Shown here piece by piece: positions 9,880-19,825 of a DNA stretch of 64,000 nucleotides. Source of the DNA: Cordilura impudica (taxonomy: Eukaryota; Arthropoda; Insecta; Diptera; Scathophagidae); assembly GCA_963682025.1 (NCBI GenBank), contig OY821519.1, positions 147,168,312 to 147,232,311 of the forward strand, in the 5' to 3' direction. The stretch's first letter is position 1; every line of letters starts with the position of its first letter. The notes below the pieces were generated by a model. It was not told where the DNA came from and did no database searches. It worked only from the letters and a program-made list of their open reading frames with translations. The position numbers were made by a program, and so were the translations under genes.

Positions 9880-12800
9880 AGTTTTATGGCTGAAATGCAT
9901 ATTTTTGTACGAGACTTGAAAAGAACCATAACTGCTCGTGAAACTGGTTCCAATAAACAATCGGCCAGTAAATCTTGTGCCCTTTCTCTGGTACGTCAAC
10001 TCTATCACTTGGGTGTAATTGACGCATTTTCTGGTACACTAAAACAAAGGAAAGATGACGAAGACCTGCCATCCTATCAAGTGAGTGTCGCTCCGGAAAT
10101 CATACAAAATCTCGAAGAAGTTATTAGAGAGCTAGATTTGCCCCAAGTAAACATGAATAATATCAAACCTGACCCGGATACAAATGTGTTCAGTTTACAG
10201 GTTAGTTCAAATTCACAAAACCACAAGGAAAATTTGTACTTGCGTATGTGTATGTATATGTTTAAACAAAATATTTATGTTATATTACAGATAAATACTG
10301 GAAAAGATGCTAATCGTCTACGACTGGATAATCCACAACAAATGGCTGCATCTATTATTCCCTGGGCTCCACCTCAACAAAATTGGAACGCCTGGAATGC
10401 TTGCAATATTGATGAAGGCTATTTGGCCACTGCCTCTTTAGATGATTTGTGTAATGATCTGGAAAGCTCCTCCAAAGAACAGCGTTTGAATAACCCAGAA
10501 TATCAAACGTTTGTGGAATTTCGTGAAAAATTACCCATTTCTGCAATGCGTGGTGAAATTATGGAAGCCATCAATGAAAATTCTGTTGTTATCATACGTG
10601 GTAATACAGGTTGTGGTAAAACTACACAAATTGCTCAATACATTCTAGAAGATTATATCTCTTCGGGCCAGGGTGCCTTCTGTAATATATATGTAACACA
10701 ACCTCGCCGGATATCAGCAATATCAGTTGCCGAACGTGTTGCTAATGAGCGTTGTGAAAGTTTAGGCGAATCTGTTGGCTATTCAGTACGTTTTGAATCG
10801 GCCATGCCACGTCCCTATGGCGCCATTTTGTTTTGTACAGTTGGTGTTTTATTGCGTAAATTAGAATCTGGTCTGCGAGGCATTTCACATATAATTGTTG
10901 ATGAAATTCACGAACGGGATGTCAATAGTGATTTCATACTTGTCATTTTACGTGACATGGTTCATACTTACCCGGATTTGCGAGTCATTCTTATGTCTGC
11001 TACCATCGACACGACTCTCTTTTCGGATTACTTTGGTCGTTGCCCTGTTTTAGAGATTCCCGGTAGATCTTATCCTGTTCAACAATTTTTCCTCGAAGAT
11101 TGTCTAGAAATGACCAAGTTTGTGCCTACACCAGAGTCACGAAAGAGGAGCAAAGATAAAGATGACGATGACAGTGCACTAATCAAAGAGAATGGCGATG
11201 ATGCGCCTGAACAAAATTTTAATAAAGTGATTGATTCCTCCTATTCACAACAAACTAAAAATGCTATGGCTACCTTATCCGAATCAGAATGTTCATTTGA
11301 ACTTATCGAAGCTTTGTTGGCTCACATTAAATCAAAAAATGTTCCTGGAGCTGTTTTGATATTCTTGCCTGGTTGGAATTTAATTTTTGCTTTAATGAAA
11401 TTCTTACAAAACTCTCAATTCGGTGGACCACAATATCGTATATTACCATGCCATTCACAGATTCCCCGGGAAGATCAGCGCAAAGTTTTTGAACCAGTAC
11501 CAAATGGAGTTACCAAGGTAATTGTTGAATGATATTTTTTGAAAGTATTTGAATGTAAACCAGTATTTCCGCCGAACAACTATTAACCGCATAATTTAAA
11601 TTTCGAACACTGAAATTTGTAGGACCTCGCATCATTCTGTTAATAAACACATATATTTCTAATTGAATGATCCAGTTATCTGCTGCATCAACTACAGAGG
11701 TGATTCTCATAATTATAAGTTCTACATTACAAATCCCTCTACAAGAAATTATAAAAGCTCTTCTTACCACAAGACTTTTGGTTGATATGTGTATCTATGC
11801 TAATGTAAATAAGGCTAAATTCATACTAACTCTAGTATGGAATATTAAATTGCCTATTTTCCGTATTCTTTTCTTTCTAATGTTTGAGTTAAATAATAGT
11901 AGTTGATATAACAGGCAGGTAGAATAATGCTGATGACGGCCAAGTTATGTTGTTCGAATATAACTACTCCATCTAACGTAGTTTTTGATTTTTTCAATAT
12001 TACTCTTACAGTACAAAAATTTATCTTTTCTATTATTCGAAATTATATACATATATGGATTCGTACCGAATAAAAACTATTTATTTAGAAAACTTTATTT
12101 TATAATTTAAAAATTTTAGTATGTTAAAATCTAACTTTCCATCCATTAAGAGCGAATTAAATTAAGATGATTTACAAATGCTCTGGTGTTTTTTTCCCAC
12201 AGCAAGATGGTTAATTATCAGGTTAATCTTTTAATTGAATATTATATTAACAAGAATATCTATCGATATATTTCACACAAAAATTATTTTCTTATTTGTA
12301 TACAGATTATTCTTTCAACCAATATTGCGGAAACATCCATTACAATCGATGATATTGTATTTGTTATTGATTTATGTAAACAACGTATGAAAATGTTTAC
12401 CTCCCATAACAATCTCACCAGCTATGCAACCGTATGGGCTAGTAAAACTAATTTGGAGCAACGTAAAGGTCGTGCTGGTCGTGTAAGGGCTGGTTTTTGC
12501 TTTACACTCTGTTCGAAAGCACGTTTTGAAGCATTGGAAAATCATCTGACCCCAGAAATGTTTCGAACTCCTCTGCATGAAATGGCATTAACCATAAAAC
12601 TCCTGAGATTGGGATCTATACATCAATTTTTGTCAAAGGCTTTAGAACCACCACCTCTGGATGCTGTAATTGAAGCTGAAGTGTTATTGCGTGATATGCG
12701 TTGTTTGGATCACCATGACGACCTTACACCGCTGGGTAAAATACTGGCCAGATTACCGATCGAACCAAGATTGGGTAAGATGGTTGTATTAAGTACAGTA

Positions 12801-13871
12801 TTTGGTTGTACAGATATTGCCGTTAGTATGGCCTCGTACTCTAGTACTTTCTCGGAAATTTTTGCCTTAGATTTAGGTCAGAGGCGTTTGCAAAATCATC
12901 AAAAGGCTCTGGGAGGCAATAAATGCTCGGATCATGTAGCTATGATTGTTGCAACTCAAATGTGGGAAGGTGCTCGTCGCAAAGGCGAAGATGAAGAGAA
13001 ACGATTTTGCGAATGGAAAGGTTTACAACTATCGACAATGCGCGTTATGGCAGAAGCTAAGAATCAACTGCTGGATTTGCTACAACAGGCTGGATTTCCC
13101 GAAGAAGCCATGATCTCTGGACGCATTGATGCCAGTTCTGATGATCCCGTACTTGATATGGCAACAGCTTTGCTAGCGATGGGTCTGTATCCGAATGTGT
13201 GCTACCACAAAGAGAAACGTAAGGTGTTGACCACTGAATCGAAAGCAGCTTTGCTACATAAGACTTCTGTGAATTGTAGTAATTTGGCGGTAACATTCCC
13301 ATATCCCTTTTTCATCTTTGGCGAAAAGATACGTACCCGTGCTGTGTCCTGTAAACAGTTAACCATGGTAGCGCCTTTGCACCTGTTTCTGTTTGGTTGT
13401 CGTAAAATAGATTTAGTTAATGGCAATATAGTACGCTTAGATAACTGGCTTAATTTTGAAATAGATCCAAATGTGGCGTCTATGTTGGCTGCATTAAAAC
13501 CGGCTATTGAGGATTTAGTATCGACCGCTTGTGAGGATCCTACAGAAATATTACAACTAAATGAATCTCAATCCAAGTTGGTGCAAGTCGTCAAAGATTT
13601 GTGCATAATGACTGCTGGCGATTATCAGATACAACGTGAGAAGGGTGTTATGCCCTATCAAAGTCGGGGCACAGGTGGTGGTGGTGCTGGCAACGGTAAT
13701 CCAAATAAAAGAGGTAGATTTGATGGTGGTGGTGGTTTCAGCGGTGGTGGTTTCAGAGGTGGTTTCGGTGGTGGTGGTAATGGAGGACGTTTTGGTGGAG
13801 GTGGTTTTAATCGCGGCGGTGGTACAAGTAATTGGGGACGCTATGGCGGTGGTGGAAATCGTAGGTTTTAA
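9880..13871 (+). CDS. mle: maleless / RNA helicase A (DHX9 type), 3' exons
   Basis: ATP-dependent DExH RNA/DNA helicase; in Drosophila a nuclear subunit of the male-specific-lethal dosage-compensation complex that remodels roX RNA. Three exons are seen: 9880-10200, 10291-11517 and 12306-13871 (TAA). Exon 1 starts inside the second dsRNA-binding domain (SFMAEM...[14 protein letters not shown]). Motifs in order: Walker [11 protein letters not shown] (10600), DEIHERD (10900), SAT (10995), [13 protein letters not shown] (12312), QRKGRAGR (12459), then the helicase-associated and OB-fold regions and a Gly/Arg-rich tail with GGGG and RGG-like repeats (from 13670). Close residue-by-residue agreement with the Drosophila family makes the call firm. 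The N-terminal dsRNA-binding domain and linker are missing, so the start codon lies outside the window or in a distant upstream exon. The first intron is 90 nt and has no in-frame stop. Confidence 0.95.
10201..10290 (+). other. mle: 90-nt in-frame intron of mle
   Basis: The intron starts GTTAGT after TTTACAG and ends in TATATTACAG. Its length is a multiple of three and it has no stop in the reading frame, so the coding frame runs straight through it. The intervening residues (a Met/Tyr/Asn-rich stretch) have no counterpart in the family, which is why I call an intron. Retention would add 30 residues between the second dsRNA-binding domain and the helicase core. Confidence 0.8.
11518..12305 (+). 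other. mle: second visible mle intron
   Basis: The donor GTAATT follows GTTACCAAG and the acceptor TTTGTATACAG precedes the ATT ATT CTT codons, joining VTK to [11 protein letters not shown] exactly as in the helicase family. The interior is AT-rich with no recognised element. Confidence 0.85.
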
Positions 13872-13930
13872 AAAATATATATATAAATATATCCAGTATA
13901 ACCGTGAATAAAAGACTATTTAAACAATTC
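13860..13930 (+). repeat. copy 1 of a direct repeat holding the mle 3' end
   Basis: 71 bases starting CGTAGGTTTTAAAA (last codons of mle) and ending ACTATTTAAACAATTC. It recurs at 39473-39540 with only small differences in the A- and TA-rich part. The two copies bracket about 25.5 kb of transposons and gene fragments. Confidence 0.85.
13872..13930 (+). terminator. mle: mle 3' UTR with polyadenylation signal
   Basis: After the stop codon there is an AT repeat and then CCGTGAATAAAAGACT, holding an AATAAA hexamer near 13905. The last codons plus this UTR recur at 39473-39540. Confidence 0.7.
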
Positions 13931-14554
13931 GTATTAGAAGCTTTTTGCAGAGTTTTGTTTTCTTGCGTACTGGAGGGTTAATATCCTAAATTCTCAAGAT
14001 TTCTTTTCTTCTCATATTCCAGCTTCTTAACGAGCATTTTTGAATTTTTATATAACAAAGCCGTTATATAAAAATCTAGAAACGCTTTTCTATGCAATTT
14101 GCATGGATGGTTTTCATCTGCCTCAAGTTTAAATTGTTGTAGTTTTCCATTAATAATTGCTTATATTCTGAGAAGAAAAAATTCGAAAGATCTTCGTAAT
14201 ATTTTGATGGTACAACAATTTCATTCCTATTGCCATCTTTATTCCGAATGAATGATGTTGCTGATCCTGATTGTCCTTTTGCCATTCGTAAACACTTTTG
14301 GCATTGTATTTTCTCTATTAAGGACTTTATAACAAACAAGATAGTTTTTATAAGATAGTATTTATTTTATTTAGTACTTCAGCTCTATCTAGGAGCTGAG
14401 TCTTTTAATGCTAAATTATTAATGATTGATTGATTATAAAATGTTCTTTATATACATATTTTCAACCTATATTAACAACAATGTGTTACCTGCACTTGGG
14501 TCAGCATAAACATAAGTGTGCCAGCGTAACAACAACATGCAATAACAATATACG

Positions 14555-14635
14555 CAGTCATACAATGTTTTGCAAATGCAGTGGTCAACAATATTGATAT
14601 TTGTTATTTCTGCATTTGCAAATATTGTACGCTAT
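14555..14635. repeat. imperfect hairpin, possible MITE core
   Basis: TACAATGTTTTGCAAATGCAG is followed by its inverted partner CTGCATTTGCAAATATTGTA about 30 bases later, in the non-coding gap of the P-like pseudogene. It may be a small insertion that split the coding region. Confidence 0.5.
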
Positions 14636-16329
14636 GCAGGTGGGTATTATACAGCACACTACGAAAGTCGTGTTACGCTACAACTTATAAATAACATATC
14701 CAGTATAATATAGCAACATTCCGGTACTCATCTGACATTCCTGTTTAATATCAACGATACCATCCTTGTCCACTTCATCCATTGATTTTACAGATGGATC
14801 CATCGATTCTTGACTTTCTGTTTCATTATCTAACATGCCCTCTTCGTGGTCTTCTTATAGGCAGAATTGTACTTCAATTTTATAATTTGCATTGAAATTA
14901 TTCGTGCAATAGCGTTTTTCAATCGAAACGCCAACTCGATTAGCCTTAGTGTTAATTTTTATAAAAACATTTTCCAACACGTCCTGATTGAATTTATCGA
15001 AGTTGATCTGTTTTACTTCTTTATATTTTTCAAACATATGCTGGCTAATCTTTAACAAACCATTCAATGTTAGGATAAAACCATTAATACATTTGTTTTT
15101 GTTTTTACCTTCAAATTTAAATGATTTTAAATAATGTATCATTTGTGTAATGCGATATTCTATTCGCTATCGTTCCTATAATATGGCCGGCTTTTCTGTT
15201 TATTATCTGCACAATCCTTCCCATTTAAAATATCAAGCAATTCATTCCATTTTTCGACGAAGAAAAGCGCCCCATTTACTTTCGCCATTAATTCTTCGTC
15301 GAAGAATCCATCATTAATTTTCGTTTTTATTGCTGCAGCCATACTATGACTCAGCAATTGAGCCGATTTCGAAACGTCTTTTTTTCAAAATTATTCGGTT
15401 TAAAATGTGAATCATCCAGTTTTGACAGCATGCGCATGAACAGATTTTCCTCATCTGTTTCGTATACCGTTTTTAAAATTTTAATATTTACTGTACCCTC
15501 TTTTGTTTCTATCTCGTGCTCTAGCAATGTGTTGCGGATTGAATTGTACAGGTGACAATAATCGTATATAACGAATATTTTCTGGCCCGTCTCACTTATG
15601 AAAAAAGGAGCTTCAGGGGTCACTCGCAAAATTTTAACGAATGCCTGGTTAATTTGCACCTGATCCATCACAATACAAGCAACATTTAGTCCGATATCCG
15701 TCAATTTTTTTATGTTCTCGTATACAAAATCATTTAATAGATCGCCATCAAGATCATCGGACGTTGCGTAGTAGCTGGGTAGAATTTCAATATTTGAGAA
15801 AATTCCTTTGATCATGATAACTAATGCTTTTGTAGCTACCTCCTTTGATCTTCGGTCAATTAAGAGATCAGCAACACCATATATGTGATCTTTTGATTAG
15901 TTGTAAACAAAATCTCTTCTAACCAAATTCTCCAGAACATCGTTATTAATTCCAGACTTGAGACATTTTATTGGTCTCCAAGTTCTTAATAACGTTTTTG
16001 AGGGCATTTCGAATTTTAAAGATTTGCTCATAAAATTATACGCTTTCATTGATGTCTATTGAATACCCTGAGCAATATTCTTTTCGTAAATATTGAAATT
16101 TTTTTTTGCAAAATCATTTTTGCAAATGTTATAGCGTCTTTGCTAACATTTTTATTAAATACAATTACATTTCTATTCTTTTTCTTCAGCGTCTTTATTT
16201 GATCCATCAGAATCTTTACGTTCTGATGTTCAGCAGCCAATCGTATTTTGTAAATTTTTCTCATCTTTTTATATTCCTTCTTCCAATTTATGTTTATGTT
16301 ATGTTCCTCATTGTATTGAACAGCAGGCA

Positions 16330-16620
16330 CAGATATATTATCTTGGCATAAGTCATTATCGACTTCCTCTAACGCCAAGGCATCCAGTTCCTCATTGCAT
16401 TGAACAGCTATGTCATCGGCATAAGTCATTATCGACTTCCTCTAACGCCAAGGCATCCAGTTTTTCATTGTATTGAACAACTATATCATCTTGGCATAAG
16501 TCATTATCGACTTCCTCTAACGCCAAGGCATCCAGTTTTTCATTGCATTGAACAACTATATCATCTTGGCATAAGTCATTATCGACTTCCTCTAAGGCCA
16601 AGTCATCCGAATTTTCACTA
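16330..16620 (-). repeat. minisatellite inside the P-like coding region
   Basis: Four tandem units of about 75-78 bases encode DALALEEVDNDLCQDD-type acidic repeats. Unit identity is high, which suggests recent expansion. All frames across the units stay open because the unit is a multiple of three. Confidence 0.85.
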
Positions 16621-17017
16621 AACATTTCTATGTCTTCACAAATCTTTTCCTTTCCGGTATGCTGTTCTTGCAACGTTTCGGCTGCCGGTGTTCTCTCGAT
16701 CGGTAGAGCACCTTGCTTCAGCCGCTTTTTCCCAACATCATTACTTTTAAAATGATTCGAACATAGATACACTTTTGTGCAATCTACACCATCCAACTGG
16801 CATCTTCTTTTCCATGCTCTGTGTGCTTCTTCTCGTTTTGGAAAAGCAAAAAAGTTCATTGCCTGTTTTTTGTGATCGCAATCAATATGAACATATTTTC
16901 GTTTCGAATTTTTTGATGGATCAAATTCTTCAATTTCACCTGTAGTGATGTTGATGGGTACTTTTTTCTGTGAAATTAGATTTTTAAATATGTATGTCAT
17001 ACAAACAATTTCTTCTT

Positions 17018-17815
17018 TTTTATACCCTATACCACTATGTGGTTTGGGTATAATGACTTTGTGCTGCTGTTTGTAACAACCAAAAATATTTGACCTAGAC
17101 CCATCTTTAATTATACCGATCGAATCAGAATCACTTTCTGAGTTGATTTAACAATGTCTGTCCGTCCGTCCGTCCGTCCGTCCGTCCGTCCGTCTGTGTG
17201 TCCATGTAAAGCTTGTAATCAAACTGCAGGTCGCAAATATGAATATATTTTGATGAAATTTGGTATATAAGCTTTTATCGGCCATGGGATGAACGCTATT
17301 GAAATTGGTGAGAATCGGTCCATGTTCAGACCTAGCCCCCATACAAATTACCCATATGAAATCGACATAAATTGCCATAAGATCCAAATTGTCATATAGA
17401 TCTTACTCAAATTGGGTTTGTATGCGTTCATTACATCCACTAATAAGTAGTCCAAAAATGATCCCTTGGACCCCATATAGAGCTACTTCCCGATCTTCAC
17501 TTAAATCTATTAAAAAACAAAAATATTGCACTGATTCTTCTCAAATTTTGTTTGTACATATTTTTGCAAAATACAAGAGACTTTACCAAACATGATCAGG
17601 ATCGGTCCATTTTTGGACCTAGTCCCTTTATAGATATAGCATCCGATATGAACTTTTTCATATCTGCAGCCAAAAAAATTAATAAAAATCGCACTCAAAT
17701 TTGGTTTATGCTTATTTTCTATATCGAAGTAGTTGGACCGAAAGATAGGGTCTCTAAACCATGGTATAGGGTATCATATAGTCGGTCTAGACCGACTATA
17801 ATTTTCTTACTTGTT
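17018..17815 (-). repeat. hairpin-ended interspersed repeat (family R1), near full length
   Basis: About 800 bases. One end (17018) reads TATACCCTATACCACTA; the other is a perfect palindromic stem, ATAGTCGGTCTAGACCGACTAT (17780-17801), followed by TTTTCTTACTTG. It includes a (CCGT)n array at 17157-17195. No protein is encoded. Other copies: 7117-7658, 28275-28498, 35280-35405, 53687-54210, 54225-54935 and 59740-59975. Confidence 0.75.
17157..17195. repeat. (CCGT)n microsatellite
   Basis: About nine CCGT/TCCG units in tandem, within the R1 copy. Related GGACGGAC tracts mark the same place in other R1 copies. Confidence 0.9.
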
Positions 17816-17959
17816 TTTTTTTGCACAAACAAAACTTTTTTTGTTGAAACAATAAATTTTTGCTTTTAACACAAAAGTATTTTTATTAATTCACCTGCAA
17901 TTAATATTCATAGATACACATTTTTTTGGAATGTCACTTTTTTGTGAATTGCATATATA

Positions 17960-18281
17960 AATTAAGAAAACGTTATGTTTTCTTTTAAAAAAAATTATTG
18001 TTGTGTGTTTTGTTAGAACACACAACGTCTTTATTGTTTCGCGATAAATTACAGAGTAAAGTTTAAACTTAAATTACCCTAATTAATAACCGCAGGTTTT
18101 TGCTTACTTTCAATATCACACCACCTTAATCGACTTGCTCGTGTACGTCGCAGACGTTGTGTCAGCATGTGAACAAGCTGCGTTGCGGAATGTGTCTCAA
18201 ATATCGCAGACGCGACGTCAGCTTTGTGAACGTGTGAATTTCTTTTTTATTTTGTTATTTTAAATGTTTCTCGTGTTAACT
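17960..18281 (-). repeat. 3' LTR of the errantivirus
   Basis: 322 bases. Minus-strand start AGTTAACACGAGAAACATTT, end CTTAATT. The upstream flank on the element side is a polypurine tract. Confidence 0.92.
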
Positions 18282-18294
18282 CCTCCCTTCTCAA
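18282..18294 (-). other. polypurine tract
   Basis: Minus strand GAGAAGGGAGG directly abuts the start of the 3' LTR. It is the expected primer for plus-strand DNA synthesis. Confidence 0.8.
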
Positions 18295-18313
18295 ATGCAA
18301 TCGTCCCGATTGC

Positions 18314-19825
18314 CTAGAACGTGTGTAAGTCGTAAATGCTTGGTTTCTTTTTCTCGGGTTTCCTCTCTGTGTCTTGTACCTTTTCTATTTGTTCTGATGA
18401 AATTGTTTCTGTTTCTGACCTCTTTTTTTTCTGTTTTAATATCTTCTTCGTTGTTAACCAAATGGTGATGACTAGGGCTGAAATTATGGTAATTGTACTT
18501 GAAGTTATCAGCAGGTTATTCTTGGTTTCCAATAGTTCCAATCTCTCAAAATTTCCCATATTGATCTTATGGAGTCTTTGTAGGGATAGGACTTCTTCTG
18601 TTTTTGCGTTTGCTGCTTTTAGTTGTAGAGAGGCTGAGAGAGGTTTGCTGCCGCTTACTTCTTTGGAGGAATATTCACGATCATCGATTATTATTGTTGT
18701 ATTGTAATATTTAAGTAGATAAGTTCCATTTAAAATTATTTCTTCATTGTTCACACTGATTTTGCCGTTATATTGATTTAATAATAGAATATCACTTCCG
18801 ATTTCCTCTATGGTGGGTATGTGTTCGTTGTTTACCTGGGTGCAGTTCCCTATCTTGTTCTTAAATAGATTTGTTATACAATAATCATCTCTTAATTTTA
18901 TTAATTTATCTCTATTACATATGGTTAGATCATTATAATTTTTGCATTTATCTTTAATAGCAAATAAAACATTACAATTCAAAATTTTATCAAATTTAAT
19001 TCTATCAATTAAATGGCCAATTTTTAATGGTTTTGCTAAATACATTTTGCAGATATTATTTTGAGTGATTGGAATACTTAAAATGTACAGAATTTCTTTA
19101 TTATTTGTAACGATTTTTACATTTCCGAATGATAATAACTCATCTACGTTAAATAATGGTATATTATAATTAGTCAGAACATCATTAAGTACTTCGATTT
19201 CAGTTTTTGATAAAATAAATGAATTTACAATATTAACTTTGGCCAATTGGATGGCATATTCGATGTTCTGTAATTCTTTTTCTATCAAAATCAATTTGTG
19301 TTCTAATTTACTTGCTAACTCGTTATTCCAATCTTCTCTTTTTAATTTCAATATTTCGTTAGTAATATTCGATATTTCTTGTATTCTGTCAATAGTCAGT
19401 TCATTTATTACCATTTGTCTATTATTATTTTCTAAAAGATTTCCGATCTTTTGATTAAGGATTTCCCAATCATGACTGTCTGGAGTTCCGGCAATCCATT
19501 TCCATGCACTGCCTATAAAATCTATTGATCTCTTCTTTCTACCTGGACATAGGCGTTTAAGAAGACTTTATATCAATGATTTGTTGCGTTAAAAACGGAC
19601 GGAGCGGATGTTTGAATGTAATGTTCGTATTTAAAATTGTTTCAAGTTCTTCTGATAAGGCTTGATATTGTTTGAGATTGATTGAGTGTATAACTTTAAA
19701 TGTGCCATTCTGTCTCCTTGCGATCTAGAGTTGGAGTAGTCTAGAATGTTGAAATCTGCTAACGCGCTGTTTATTAATAATCTGTAAAAAAAAAATAAAA
19801 TAAAAGTAAAGAAATATTTCGTCAA
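18314..19825 (-). pseudogene. env: errantivirus env (F-type fusion glycoprotein), frameshifted
   Basis: The gene starts at 19825 with a hydrophobic signal peptide (rich in F and L) and after about 65 codons goes out of frame near 19650. The subunit junction carries a furin-like basic site (RKKR) near 19530, after a second frame change near 19560. From about 19520 the transmembrane subunit is open: heptad-rich ectodomain, then a C-terminal membrane anchor (about 23 hydrophobic residues near 18480-18410) and a basic, glutamate-rich tail. In this family Env is an F-protein homologue acting in membrane fusion. The two lesions split the surface subunit, so I call a pseudogene. Confidence 0.85.

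Larger units (their letters stand above)
13978..17000 (-). pseudogene. THAP-domain P-element-like transposase, decayed
   Basis: A cut-and-paste transposase of the P/THAP9 superfamily, broken into at least six open pieces (17000-16413, 16429-16046, 15815-15351, 15357-15160, 15142-14855, 14339-14076) plus a C-terminal piece ending at 13978. The first piece has a THAP-like zinc finger: basic residues, CD-x-KK, FFAFPKREEAHRAWKRRC, then C-SNHF and GALPIERTP. The first Cys pair is imperfect. Next come an acidic repeat, a coiled-coil (16350-16150) and the RNase H-like core with an aspartate in IVMDQVQINQAF and YDYCHLYNSIRNTLL, matching the P-element order. The C-terminal piece ends KKLEYEKKRNLENLGY. 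Frameshifts and gaps (14340-14850 non-coding) show it is dead. Terminal inverted repeats were not found. Confidence 0.8.

Noticed and set aside
13636..13911. Val-rich second-frame open stretch at the mle 3' end
   Set aside because: Out-of-frame reading of the glycine-codon repeats of mle.
14855..15055. Plus-strand 62-residue frame rich in Phe and Ile
   Set aside because: Antisense of the P-like transposase remnant.
18336..18707. Plus-strand open frame with Phe-rich start, resembling a membrane protein
   Set aside because: Antisense of the errantivirus env membrane anchor and tail; the hydrophobicity follows from the complementary codons.
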